From the NCBI GenBank assembly GCA_022821805.1, contig JAJECX010000003.1:186001-250000 (forward strand): a stretch of 64,000 nucleotides of DNA, given 5' to 3'. The first letter of the stretch is position 1. Each line of letters begins with the position of its first letter. Below, piece after piece: positions 40,796 to 49,733 of the stretch. Below the pieces are notes generated by a model. It had not been told where the DNA came from. It ran no database searches and saw only the letters and a list, made by a program, of their open reading frames with translations. The stretch comes from Anaerolineae bacterium (lineage in GTDB: Bacteria > Chloroflexota > Anaerolineae > Aggregatilineales > Phototrophicaceae). The translations under genes were made by a program, and so were the position numbers.

Positions 40796-42124
40796 ATGAT
40801 ACGAATGGACCAACTGATTGAGAAGAAGCGCGATGGCGAGGCGCTTTCCGAAAGCGAGATTCGCTATTTCATCGCTGGATACACCGCCGGCGATATCCCC
40901 GATTATCAGATTGCGGCGCTGTTGATGGCGATTTACTTCCGGGGGATGAATCGTGCCGAAACAGTGAATCTGACGATGGCGATGGCGGAATCGGGCGATA
41001 TGCTCGATCTATCCGATATCTGCGATTACGCTGTCGACAAACATTCGTCGGGCGGCGTCGGCGACAAGACCAGCCTGGTCGCGCTGCCGGCGGTGGCATC
41101 GTTTGGCGTGCCGATCGCCAAGATGAGCGGGCGCGGTTTGGGCGCGACCGGCGGTACGCTTGACAAGCTGGAATCGATCAGCGGCTTCAATGTCAACCTG
41201 TCCGAAGCCGAGTTTCGGCGAATCGCGCGCGACACGGGCCTCGTAATCGGCGGACAGAGCAAGACATTGGCGCCGGCCGATGGCAAGATTTACGCGCTGC
41301 GGGATGTCACGAGCACGGTCGCCAGCCGTCCGCTAATCGCTAGCAGCATTATGAGCAAGAAACTGGCGGCTGGTTCCAGCGGCATCGTGCTGGATGTCAA
41401 GCTGGGTCGCGGCGCATTCATGAAGACCTTGGAAGAGGCGCGCGCGCTGGCGACCACAATGGCGCAGATTGGCGTAGACGCGGGCCGCGACGTGGTGGCG
41501 CTGTTATCAGATGTGAACCAACCGCTTGGCGCCGCCGTCGGCAATGCCTTGGAAGTGGCGGAGGCGGTCAAGACCTTGCAGGGCGATGGTCCGGCCGATT
41601 TTCACGAACACTGCGTCGAAGTGGCGGCGCATATGCTGCGGCTGGCCGGTCAAGGTGAACGCTGGACGGATCTGGCGGCGGCGCGCGCCGAAGTCGATCG
41701 GGCGCTGAGGACCGGCGCCGGCTTCAAGCACTTGCATCAAATGGTGCAGGCGCAAGGGGGCGATGTGGCGCAAATTGAAGATACGCGCAGATTGCCGCAG
41801 GCGAAGATTCGCTACAGTTTGCGCGCGCGACAAAGCGGTTCCGTCGCTGCAGTCTTTGCCGATCGCATCGCCTGGGCGACATTGACTCTGGGCGCGGGCC
41901 GCCGAACAAAAGGTGATGAGATCGACCACGCAGTCGGAATAGAAGCGCAGGTGAAAGTTGGCGACGCGGTCACGGCCGGCGATCGGCTGATGACGGTTCA
42001 TGCAAACGATGAAACCAGTTTGCAGGCGGCGCTAGTGGAGATCGGCGATGCCGTGGCCTACAGCGATTCACCGGTTGATCCGCTGCCGCTGTTCCACGGC
42101 GTCATTGATGGCAATGAGCTTTAG
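40796..42124 (+). CDS. deoA: Pyrimidine-nucleoside (thymidine) phosphorylase
   Basis: Phosphorolyses thymidine/uridine to base and (deoxy)ribose-1-phosphate. From the ATG at 40796 (GGGGAG 6 bases upstream) it has 442 residues. Family signatures: DKHSSGGVGDKTSLVALPAV (phosphate site), MSGRGLGATGGTLDKLESI and LDVKLGRGAFMKTLEEARAL. An open frame begins 17 codons earlier but lacks a ribosome binding site. A TATACT at 40737-40742 may be the -10 box. Its stop overlaps the stop of the convergent lipoprotein gene by four bases. The gap 40574-40795 holds nothing else that I can see. Confidence 0.93.
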   Translation: MIRMDQLIEKKRDGEALSESEIRYFIAGYTAGDIPDYQIAALLMAIYFRGMNRAETVNLTMAMAESGDMLDLSDICDYAVDKHSSGGVGDKTSLVALPAVASFGVPIAKMSGRGLGATGGTLDKLESISGFNVNLSEAEFRRIARDTGLVIGGQSKTLAPADGKIYALRDVTSTVASRPLIASSIMSKKLAAGSSGIVLDVKLGRGAFMKTLEEARALATTMAQIGVDAGRDVVALLSDVNQPLGAAVGNALEVAEAVKTLQGDGPADFHEHCVEVAAHMLRLAGQGERWTDLAAARAEVDRALRTGAGFKHLHQMVQAQGGDVAQIEDTRRLPQAKIRYSLRARQSGSVAAVFADRIAWATLTLGAGRRTKGDEIDHAVGIEAQVKVGDAVTAGDRLMTVHANDETSLQAALVEIGDAVAYSDSPVDPLPLFHGVIDGNEL

Positions 42125-42894
42125 TCGCAGGCTCGGACAAGTTGGCCGCCCTGGTAACGGTAGCGGTTGACCGGGGCGTCGACCCAATAACCATCTTCAA
42201 AGCGAATGTCGCCGGCTATGCCTTGATGAGAACTGGTGGCGAACGCTTCGCCGCTTTTCAGCGCGGCCAGCAAGAGGCGCCCGATGTCGTAGGTCAATGT
42301 GGCGAGTAGATTCGGCGGCGGCGCGTAGAGCGCGCTGTTGACATATCGGTCGCGGAAGGCGGCATCTGGCAACGAGCCGCTGCTTTCGAATCTTAATGAC
42401 TCCAGATCGTCGCGAATATCCACGTTTTGAGCGAGCATCAAGAGGTCGTCAGTCGATCGCGCCTTCGCCAGGTCTGGGTGGGCCGCGTATAGACTGTCCT
42501 CATCGCTGCGGTCGTGCCCCCAATTTCCGATTACGAGCAGCGGCTTGTCGTTCGCCATTTGCACAGCGGGATGGCTGGCGGCTGGTCCCAAGGCAATGAT
42601 TGCCGCGACGGCGGGATCCGTATTGAGCGCCTTTATGCGCTCTACTGCCGATGCCACTGTTCCGCCGTCGTCAATGGCGACAAGCTGCGCATCGTGTGAC
42701 TTGGCTTCAGCCACTGCCAGCCTAAGAGCATAAAGCGCGTTGTAGCCGATCTCGCGGTACTGTCCCTCAAAAGGCGCCAGCAAAGTGATTTTCGCTGGCA
42801 ATCCGGCTTCACAGGCTGTCAAGGCGCTTGACAGAAAGAGCAGGAGGAGCGCGATTCTGAAGGTTGCGCCAAGCACGACCTCATCAGCACGCAT
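42121..42894 (-). CDS. Lipoprotein with a type I periplasmic-binding-protein-like fold
   Basis: A 257-residue lipoprotein: MRADEVVLGATFRIALLLLF leads to a lipobox LTAC, then KITLLAPFEGQYREIGYNAL and LAVAEAKSHDAQLVAIDDGG, as in branched-chain amino acid (LivK-like) binding proteins. It is 100 or more residues shorter than LivK proteins, with the second lobe reduced. The start is taken as the ATG at 42894, overlapping the end of mltG by 11 bases; the much longer open frame upstream runs through mltG and is not credible. No ABC permease or ATPase genes are nearby, so ligand sensing or structural roles are as likely as transport. Confidence 0.72.
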   Translation of the reverse strand: MRADEVVLGATFRIALLLLFLSSALTACEAGLPAKITLLAPFEGQYREIGYNALYALRLAVAEAKSHDAQLVAIDDGGTVASAVERIKALNTDPAVAAIIALGPAASHPAVQMANDKPLLVIGNWGHDRSDEDSLYAAHPDLAKARSTDDLLMLAQNVDIRDDLESLRFESSGSLPDAAFRDRYVNSALYAPPPNLLATLTYDIGRLLLAALKSGEAFATSSHQGIAGDIRFEDGYWVDAPVNRYRYQGGQLVRACD

Positions 42895-43987
42895 TCGCGA
42901 CATGCTCTTCAAAAGTGACGGCAAAATTGTGGTAGTGCGAGTTATCGCAGGCGGCGCGGAAAAAATAGTAGCCCGACTCGGCCGGGTAGATCGCAGCTTG
43001 AATTGCAGACAGCCCCGGGCTAGCGATTGGTCCCGGCGGCAAACCCCCGTATAGATACGTATTGTAAGGGGACTGAACCTCGCGGTAGTCGGCGCGGGTG
43101 ATTTGGGGCCACCAGGATTCACGCTCTCCTTGGATCCCGTATTGCACTGTAGGATCGGCTTCCAGCTTCATGCCGATGTCCAGTCGATTGCGATAGACGC
43201 TGGCGATCATGGCATGCTCATCGCGCCAAACGGCTTCGCGCTCGATAATGGATGCCAGCGTGACCGCTTCATACAGCGTCAGCCCCTGTGCAGTCGTCTC
43301 GTCGCGCAAAGTATTGCCAACGCGGTCTCGGAAGGTTCGCAGCATCATATCTCGCAGCCCGTCAGCGGTGATATCGGGCGGCAACTGATAGGTATCGGGA
43401 AACATAAAGCCTTCAAGCGATGCGCCCTGTGGTATATCCGCCCAGGCTGCGAAGTCCGCCGGGATGAGCGCGCCCTCGTCGACCAAAGGAAGGAATTCGG
43501 CGCTAGTGAAACCAAAGAGACCATTCAAATCAACAAGCTCGGCCATCTCTTCAATGCGAGCGCCCTCCACGCTGCGGAACGGGATAAAGCTCTTGCTGGA
43601 ATCCGTGAGGATAAGGGCGATCTGCCGGATTGACTGCGTCTGATTTAGAAAATAGACGCCAGCCTCAAACCGTCGATCATAACCTTCGAGGCGAGCGAAA
43701 TCCACAAACAGGCTGGCATCTCGAATGAGCCGGGCTTCGCTCAAAGCCGCGGCAATGGCGCCAGCGCCGGCGCCGGCCGTGATATGAAATCTGACCGGCT
43801 TTGCGTCGCTGCCGAAGGGCGCGTCTAAATCAGGCGCGCGGCTGCTCAACTGCATACCGAGTATAAAGGATTGCAATTTATCCTGGAGTTGCCCGCCAGC
43901 GGAAAGTAAAACCGCCGCCAGTAATCCCATTGCAAATAGAGCAAGGATTACGCTTAGAATCAGACAGCCGTGAGAAGCGCGCCGCAA
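42884..43987 (-). CDS. mltG: Endolytic murein transglycosylase MltG (YceG-like)
   Basis: Membrane-bound lytic transglycosylase that cuts nascent glycan strands. The 367-residue protein has an N-terminal membrane segment (about 9-30), a LysM-like region and the YceG catalytic domain: TLYEAVTLASIIEREAVWRD with the catalytic Glu, IASVYRNRLDIGMKLEADPT, VQYGIQ, SPYNTYLYGGLPPGPIASPG and YYFFRAACDNSHYHNFAVTF. The start is a TTG (43987) with AAGG about 8 bases upstream. It overlaps the downstream lipoprotein gene. Confidence 0.92.
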   Translation of the reverse strand: MRRASHGCLILSVILALFAMGLLAAVLLSAGGQLQDKLQSFILGMQLSSRAPDLDAPFGSDAKPVRFHITAGAGAGAIAAALSEARLIRDASLFVDFARLEGYDRRFEAGVYFLNQTQSIRQIALILTDSSKSFIPFRSVEGARIEEMAELVDLNGLFGFTSAEFLPLVDEGALIPADFAAWADIPQGASLEGFMFPDTYQLPPDITADGLRDMMLRTFRDRVGNTLRDETTAQGLTLYEAVTLASIIEREAVWRDEHAMIASVYRNRLDIGMKLEADPTVQYGIQGERESWWPQITRADYREVQSPYNTYLYGGLPPGPIASPGLSAIQAAIYPAESGYYFFRAACDNSHYHNFAVTFEEHVANAC

Positions 43988-44061
43988 CAGTTTGCCTTCG
44001 CCCTCATCGTCGCGGAATACAGTTCATCGTACGTCCTTGCACGCTGCCGGTCAACCGCGTC

Positions 44062-45369
44062 TCAGGCATCCGCATTGGCGACCGCAGTCGCTGTCGCCGG
44101 CATGTTGGCCATTACATCGCTTAGGACGACATCGTCCAGCGCGCGCAAAATGGTGATCCAGGTGCGTCCCGGCTTGAGCATGATTGCGGTTTCGTCGCCG
44201 TAAATCAGGGAAAGCGCCTCCCCGCGATTTGGGCTGAGACGGCGCCAGTAGCCCCGGTAAAGCTTCCCCTCTCGCATGACATAAGCGCGACCCTGACCCC
44301 AGAGCGCGACCTCGTAGGATTCGTCAATGGCGCCGGGCGTGAATAGATCGGGACGCCGGTTATGAATAACTTGAAGCATCACCAGATTATCCGCCCATAG
44401 CTGAGTGTCGTCTGCGGCGTCGACATGCGGCAAGCCGTCGCTGTAACGGAGATATCGCCCACTTTTTTCATCATACTGCCAGCGGGTATTGGTTCTGTTA
44501 TACCAGTTGATGTAGATATCGTTGACGTCGCTGCCGCCAGCGTCCGAGCGCAGATCAAAGGCGAAGCCGAGAGCGCGATAGCCGATGTTGACGCCGCGCC
44601 GGCTGGCGGCATTCCAGATCTGTTGCGTATCGCCGAAGAGCGTGTGTTCATAGCCGCGCGCGCGCAAGGTCTCGTCGCGGCAGAAGCCGGCGCTCGCGCA
44701 GTTATCACCGAGTGACGGCGATAGCAGTACCGGGCGGTAAGGAGCATTCTTATAAATCTCGTGAATTGGACCGCTAGTACCGGAATAAGCCAGCAGCGAA
44801 GCGTACATAGTCAGCAATTCAATATCCAGCAGGCGCGCGCTGCGCAGTGAGCCAACTTGTTCCGGCGCATTGTTGCGATATAGGGCGGCAAATCGGGTAA
44901 CGCCGCCCTCGGCTTCATATTCGTATACCAGATCCGCTTGATTGACGGCGTGCTGAGGACGAACTCTGGGGGGCCAATTGGATATCTTGACGATCAGATT
45001 TCGGCGCAACTGCGCTTCTGCGCTGGGGTAGGGCAGGCCCGTCAGGGGATTGATGCCGCGCGGGTATCGTCGTGGTCCGATTTCTTCCGACGGCGGCGGC
45101 GAGTAGACATCAGCCACGGTGGCTCTAACTAGCCTTGCCGATTTCAGCGAATTATCCGGAGTGGCGGTGGCAGCAGGGTTTGGAGTCATGGTGGCGGTTG
45201 GGCTTAGTGTGGCAGAGGCCGTGGGGCTCGCTGTTGGTGTCGTCGGGGGCGAATCGGTTTGATCTTGTCCCAGGTTGGTGAAGGGCAGTATCACGAAGCT
45301 CAAAACAATGACGCTTGCTCTTGCCCAGGTCGAGGTTTTGAATTGACGCATCAACGCCAGCTTTCGCAT
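44062..45369 (-). CDS. DUF3048 (YerB-like) exported protein
   Basis: A 435-residue exported protein. After MRKLALMRQFKTSTWARASV and a hydrophobic signal region comes a Thr/Pro-rich spacer (PTTPTASPTASATLSP), then the DUF3048 domain: GINPLTGLPYPSAEAQLRRN, PQHAVNQADLVYEYEAEGGV, TRFAALYRNNAPEQVGSLRS and a C-terminal half with WGQGRAYVMREGKLYRGYWR. YerB-type proteins are extracytoplasmic with unknown biochemical function. The start is uncertain: ATG 45369 or ATG 45351 both keep the signal peptide; a longer frame runs into the divergent PIG-L gene and is rejected. Confidence 0.82.
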   Translation of the reverse strand: MRKLALMRQFKTSTWARASVIVLSFVILPFTNLGQDQTDSPPTTPTASPTASATLSPTATMTPNPAATATPDNSLKSARLVRATVADVYSPPPSEEIGPRRYPRGINPLTGLPYPSAEAQLRRNLIVKISNWPPRVRPQHAVNQADLVYEYEAEGGVTRFAALYRNNAPEQVGSLRSARLLDIELLTMYASLLAYSGTSGPIHEIYKNAPYRPVLLSPSLGDNCASAGFCRDETLRARGYEHTLFGDTQQIWNAASRRGVNIGYRALGFAFDLRSDAGGSDVNDIYINWYNRTNTRWQYDEKSGRYLRYSDGLPHVDAADDTQLWADNLVMLQVIHNRRPDLFTPGAIDESYEVALWGQGRAYVMREGKLYRGYWRRLSPNRGEALSLIYGDETAIMLKPGRTWITILRALDDVVLSDVMANMPATATAVANADA

Positions 45370-45388
45370 TTCCAATAGCGCGCGCCAC

Positions 45389-45435
45389 AGTATAAGGACG
45401 TGGCACTGACTTCGACAATACGCAGTCAGTATAAT
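45389..45435. promoter_or_regulatory. Divergent promoters with an embedded inverted repeat
   Basis: A rightward TATAAT (45430-45435) faces the PIG-L gene, and a leftward TATACT (45394-45389) faces the DUF3048 gene, the latter with TTGTCG 18 bases upstream. Between them an inverted repeat, ACTGACT (45405-45411) and AGTCAGT (45424-45430), is centred so that a bound protein could affect both directions. Confidence 0.45.
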
Positions 45436-45477
45436 AGGACTGTCGTAAGTTGACCTTCTCGTAATTCGGAGAATCTT

Positions 45478-46356
45478 ATGGAAAAGCGTCGTCTGCTGAT
45501 CAGTTATGCGCATCCGGATGATGAGAGTTTCGGTTTGGGCGCCGCCATTCCCAAATGGATTGATGATGGCGTCGATGTATATCTGATTTGCGCGACCAAT
45601 GGCGATGTCGGATTCGTTCCGGATGCGCTGCGCGGCAAGTTCGCCACGGTGGCCGAATTGCGTTTGAGCGAATTGGACTGCGCGCGACAATACCTAAAGT
45701 TCAAGGATGTTTTTATGCTGGGCTATCGTGACAGCGGCATGCCTGGCAGCGAAACAGCGGAACATCCGGACTGCCTGGCGTACCGCTGGCAGCATCATCC
45801 GGAAGATGTCGCTGCGGACGTGATTGAGGTCATGCGCCGGGTCAAACCACAGGTCGTGGTCACCTTTAATCGCTACGGCGGCTATGGGCATCCCGATCAC
45901 ATTGCCATACAGCGGGCGACGGCGCGCGCTTTTGAGCGCCTACGCGACGAAGCCGCGGGCAATGGCGGCTATTCCCCACAGAAGCTTTATTACGCGGCTT
46001 ATCCCAAATGGTCGATGCGGATGCGAATTTGGCGGGCGCGACTGAATGGACAAGACCCGAGGCGGATGGGCATCAACCGCGACGTAGATACGCTGAAGTC
46101 GCTTGAACATATCGAGCCGGTTCACGCGCGCATTTCGATCGCTCCGTATTTGGACATTTGGGAGAAGGCGAGCCGCTGCCACGCCAGCCAAGGGGGCGGG
46201 CGGGTTACGCGGACGTCACGACTGTTGCGGCGGCTGCTTTACAGCAGACAGGGTTTTACACGCGTTTATCCGAAACCAAATCACAGTCGTGTTGATGAAG
46301 ATGACTTATTCGCCAAGGTAGACTTGAACGGTCGCTCAAGGCAAACGCGTGTGTGA
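45478..46356 (+). CDS. PIG-L (LmbE-like) family N-deacetylase
   Basis: A 292-residue zinc-dependent deacetylase of the GlcNAc-PI/MshB/BshB superfamily. The metal site is recognisable as ISYAHPDDESFGLGAAIP and RYGGYGHPDHIAIQRATARA. The substrate could be a GlcNAc conjugate such as a thiol precursor or a glycolipid; the sequence does not decide. The ATG at 45478 follows a CGGAGAA site. Its 3' end overlaps the convergent PstS-like pseudogene by 21 bases. Confidence 0.88.
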   Translation: MEKRRLLISYAHPDDESFGLGAAIPKWIDDGVDVYLICATNGDVGFVPDALRGKFATVAELRLSELDCARQYLKFKDVFMLGYRDSGMPGSETAEHPDCLAYRWQHHPEDVAADVIEVMRRVKPQVVVTFNRYGGYGHPDHIAIQRATARAFERLRDEAAGNGGYSPQKLYYAAYPKWSMRMRIWRARLNGQDPRRMGINRDVDTLKSLEHIEPVHARISIAPYLDIWEKASRCHASQGGGRVTRTSRLLRRLLYSRQGFTRVYPKPNHSRVDEDDLFAKVDLNGRSRQTRV

Positions 46357-47138
46357 TCCGGCGACTATAGCTTGCCCGGCCTCGCTCTGAATCCAGCCGA
46401 CGAGATTGCGATAAGATGGCGGCGGTTCATTCCGACCAATGACATAAATGGTGGGGCGGAAGGAATAGATCTGCTTGCTTACGCTGTCAGGCGTTGGCAA
46501 TATGCCGTCAATCGCCAGGATTTTCACCGAGTCGTCGATTAGGGCGAGGGGAGCGAATCCAATGGCGCCGGGATCCTCGGCCACTGCAGCCAGCATCGCC
46601 CCGAAACTGGGTACCAGCCTCGCGTTGCCGGTGATCCCGCTGGGTCCAGTAAGCATGCGCTCGACTTCGAGATAAACGTCGCTGTTTGCCGATATCGTGA
46701 AGGGTGTGATCGGCATTTCGAATCGACCGAGATCGCCCCAGTCCATGATGCGGCCCGAGAACATCACGCAGATCGTCGATGCGCAAATCCGTCAGCGGAT
46801 TATGCTGGTTGACTATGAATGCCAAGCCGTCAACTGCCAGCGGCGCCGCCCAAAGGTCCGTGCCAGCTGGAACATAGCTGCTAATGAAATAGCCTATCGT
46901 TCCCTGGTCCAAATGCTGCATGAGAGTATGGTAGGCGCGCGTCTCTCCCTCAAATCCTGGTCCGTCATACTCATCGGAAAAGCGCTGCGTCAGATTGCGC
47001 GTAAGCGAATAAGTAGCTTCTGTCGCCGGAAGTTGAAGCTTCACGTGAACTGTTGTGGGGGGGTAAAGGAGACTGAACCGTAGAGCCGAATATCGCCGCG
47101 AATGCGAAGATTGCCAGTTTGGCACGGGTGTTTTGCAT
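46336..47138 (-). pseudogene. PstS-like phosphate-binding protein gene interrupted by two frameshifts
   Basis: Three frames together make one PstS-type solute-binding protein. The ATG at 47138, with AGGTGA overlapping the tgt stop, gives a signal peptide, QNTRAKLAIFAFAAIFGST. At a run of seven G on the plus strand (47057-47063) the frame must lose one base to continue VKLQLPATEATYSLTRNLTQ and later GTIGYFISSYVPAGTDLWAA. Around 46764-46768 a second shift is needed to join LRIDDLRDV to FSGRIMDWGDLGRFEM, the usual PstS 'FSGxxxxW' region. The last frame ends HTRLP. As written no full-length protein is made. It would be co-transcribed with tgt. Sequencing error in the G-run is possible for one shift, less so for both. 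Confidence 0.72.
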
Positions 47139-47150
47139 GCCGTCAGTCAC

Positions 47151-48269
47151 CTACTCGATGGACAGATCGCGGCGCAAATAGCGCGGTAAGAACTGGGCGG
47201 CAAAATCGCGAAGATTACCGTCAATTATTGCCTGGCGCATTGTCTCCATGTGCCGTGTCAGGAAGTCGATATTGTGCAGGCTCAGCAGATAGTGCGCCAA
47301 TAGCTCTTTCGCCACAACCAAATGGCGCAAATAGGCGCGTGAAAAGCCGCTGGCATAGTTGTGAAGGCTTTCATCGATCGGCGCTTCATCTCGCTTGAAG
47401 CTTGCGTTTCTAAGGTTTATGCGGCCATCGCGCGTGAAAGCCGCTCCGTGGCGCGCCAGCCGCGTTGGGATCACGCAGTCAAAAATGTCGACTCCGCGCA
47501 TAGCGCCTTCCACCAGATCATCGGGCTCGCCGACGCCCATCAGATAGCGCGGTTTGTGGTCCGGCAGGCAGGGCAGCGTGTCATCAAGGGTGGCATACAT
47601 TGCTTCTTTGGTTTCGCCGACCGCCAAGCCGCCGATGGCGTGACCCTTCAGGTCCATCTCCGATACAAATCGCGCTGATTTCTCTCGCAGATCGGGAAAG
47701 ACGCCGCCTTGTACAATTCCGAATAGAGCCTGTTCATCATCGTCAGGATGGGCTTCACGGCATTGCGCCAGCCAGCGATGCGTTCGCTCCACCGCTGCGC
47801 TGACCTCATCGCGATCAGTCGGCGGGGGGCATTGATCGAAAGCCATAATGATATCGGCGCCGAGATTCTGCTGGATTTCCATCGAGCGCTTGGGGTCAAG
47901 CCGCATAACGCTGCCGTCGAGATGACTGCGGAAGGTGACGCCGTCGTCGTCGATCTTGTTGATCTGTGCCAGGCTAAATACCTGGAAGCCGCCTGAATCG
48001 GTCAATATGGGACCTTCCCAGTTCATGAACCGGTGCAATCCGCCCAGGTCTCGCACCAGATCGTCGCCGGGTCTCAGCAAGAGGTGATAGGTATTTGAAA
48101 GTATGAGCTTGACGTCGAGCGACTTCAGATCACGCGGCGGTACAGCTTTCACTGTTCCCGCAGTGCCGACAGGCGCGAATACAGGTGTGGGGATATCGCC
48201 GTGCGGAGTGTGCAGGATACCTGCGCGCGCGTTGCCATCGGCGGCGATAATCTCAAAGTCGAAAGTCAT
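47151..48269 (-). CDS. tgt: Queuine/preQ1 tRNA-guanine transglycosylase, without the canonical zinc cysteines
   Basis: Exchanges guanine-34 of GUN-anticodon tRNAs for preQ1 in queuosine synthesis. The 372-residue protein has the substrate and catalytic residues: LTDSGGFQVFSLAQINKIDD, MAFDQCPPPTDRDEV, IGGLAVGETKEAM and GVDIFDCVIPTRLARHG with the nucleophilic Asp. The C-terminal zinc site, normally CxCxxC before xYSRAYL, here reads ESLHNYASGFSRAYL (about residues 297-311), so the three Cys positions are Ser, His and Ala; the downstream His remains. Activity without this structural zinc is uncertain. queG at 2469 completes the pathway in the window. Confidence 0.92.
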   Translation of the reverse strand: MTFDFEIIAADGNARAGILHTPHGDIPTPVFAPVGTAGTVKAVPPRDLKSLDVKLILSNTYHLLLRPGDDLVRDLGGLHRFMNWEGPILTDSGGFQVFSLAQINKIDDDGVTFRSHLDGSVMRLDPKRSMEIQQNLGADIIMAFDQCPPPTDRDEVSAAVERTHRWLAQCREAHPDDDEQALFGIVQGGVFPDLREKSARFVSEMDLKGHAIGGLAVGETKEAMYATLDDTLPCLPDHKPRYLMGVGEPDDLVEGAMRGVDIFDCVIPTRLARHGAAFTRDGRINLRNASFKRDEAPIDESLHNYASGFSRAYLRHLVVAKELLAHYLLSLHNIDFLTRHMETMRQAIIDGNLRDFAAQFLPRYLRRDLSIE

Positions 48270-48379
48270 AGCGATTCCTATTGAGATGGCAGCGTCGTTT
48301 TGTCAGATAGGAATGGGGTTTCCTTGAGTGCGCTGGCAACGGTTATTCGCGCCCTCCGCCTACGCTTTCGACGGCGAAA

Positions 48380-48385
48380 ATTATA
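48380..48385 (-). promoter_or_regulatory. Extended -10 element of the tgt promoter
   Basis: On the minus strand TGCTATAAT forms an extended -10 box about 110 bases before the tgt ATG. The rest of the 348-base gap between divergent tgt and alr (48270-48617) holds a TATACT near 48477 that may serve alr, and no gene I can support. Confidence 0.5.
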
Positions 48386-48617
48386 GCACATTACTCAGTT
48401 GTTCTCATCAATGGCGCGTCGGCTTTTGCTTGGCGCATGAGTTGTTCGATTCTACAGCAGCTGTCGGCAGCCGCTGATATACTGCGGTCGTAACTCCACG
48501 CGCAATTGGCGCCGTACCAACTATGGATTAGGCAAGTAAAACTTGGAGACATTTGCTGAAATGGAATTGGACTATGTGCAGCCGCCATCGAACTGGCTGC
48601 TTGGAAACGAGCAAAAC

Positions 48618-49733
48618 ATGGCATATCCCAGCCGTGTGCAGATAGATCTTGGCGTGTTAGCCTCCAATGTTCGTTGGATCAGGGCAAGCGTTGCTGCCGA
48701 TGTCTCGATCATGGCGGTGGTAAAAGCGAATGCCTATGGCCATGGCGCGCCAGCCGTGGCGCGAACGGCGCTGCAAAACGGCTGCGATCGGCTGGCGGTT
48801 GCCAATATGGCTGAGGCGCTTGCATTGCGAGAGTCCGGTATTGACGCGCCCATCCTTATACTGAGCTACGTTCCGGCAGAAGCGATACCAAATGCTATCG
48901 ATCTGAACATCAGTCTGTCGGTTTTCGACGAGGCATTTGCCCAGCAGTGCGTCGCCGCGGCGCGAAGGGCGCGCGCCGAACTCAAGATCCAGCTCAAGGT
49001 AGATACCGGCATGGGTCGGCTTGGCGTCTTGCCTCAGGCGGCAGCCGCGCTTTGCTCCAGACTGTGGGATTCGGCGGGGATCAATCTGGAAGGCATTTAC
49101 ACGCACTTCGCCACAGCCGATGAGGACCTGCAATTTATGCAGGAGCAGCTTACAACCTTCAACTGCATCCTTTCGCAGATTCGCGAAGCCGGGATTCAGG
49201 TCAAACAGATTCACGCTGCCAACTCGGCCGCGGTGCTGAATTGCCCTGACGGTCACTTCAATGTTGTGCGACCGGGGGTCATGCTTTACGGGCTGGAACC
49301 GATGCCCGAAAGCGGAGTTGCTGAGTTTCTCCGTCCGGTAATGTCCTGGAAGACACAGGTAGCGCAGGTAAAGACCCTGCCGCCGGGTTCCCGCGTTGGC
49401 TACGGTGATGCCTATCGCACGTGCGGCGAGGAGACAATCGCTATTGCGCCGGTCGGTTATGCCGATGGCTTGCGGCGAACGCCGAATACCTGGCGCGAAG
49501 TACTGATCCGCGGCCGGCGGGCGCCGCTTGTAGGTCGGGTCAGCATGGAAAAGATCATGCTGAACGTCAGCCACATTCCCGGCGTCACGGCAGGTGATGA
49601 AGTGGTTCTGCTGGGTCAGCAGGGCGACGATTGCATCAGCGCCGAGGAAATCGCGGACTGGATCTGCAGCAACAATTATGAGGTTGTTGCTTCTATCGCA
49701 CCGCGTGTTCCGCGAACATATATCAGTCGCTGA
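48618..49733 (+). CDS. alr: Alanine racemase
   Basis: PLP enzyme interconverting L- and D-alanine for peptidoglycan. From the ATG at 48618 it has 371 residues. It shows RVQIDLGVLASNVRWIRA, the PLP lysine in MAVVKANAYGHGAPAVARTA, VDTGMGRLGVLP, LEGIYTHFATADE and the second-domain catalytic Tyr in SRVGYGDAYRT, followed by GRVSMEKIMLNV (the family usually has MD rather than ME). GGAAACGAG precedes this start; the frame is open to 48543 but residues before 48618 are not family-like. Confidence 0.93.
   Translation: MAYPSRVQIDLGVLASNVRWIRASVAADVSIMAVVKANAYGHGAPAVARTALQNGCDRLAVANMAEALALRESGIDAPILILSYVPAEAIPNAIDLNISLSVFDEAFAQQCVAAARRARAELKIQLKVDTGMGRLGVLPQAAAALCSRLWDSAGINLEGIYTHFATADEDLQFMQEQLTTFNCILSQIREAGIQVKQIHAANSAAVLNCPDGHFNVVRPGVMLYGLEPMPESGVAEFLRPVMSWKTQVAQVKTLPPGSRVGYGDAYRTCGEETIAIAPVGYADGLRRTPNTWREVLIRGRRAPLVGRVSMEKIMLNVSHIPGVTAGDEVVLLGQQGDDCISAEEIADWICSNNYEVVASIAPRVPRTYISR

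Noticed and set aside
48391-48624. 77-codon minus-strand frame between tgt and alr
   Set aside because: It overlaps the start of alr and has no recognisable features; the region looks like promoter DNA.
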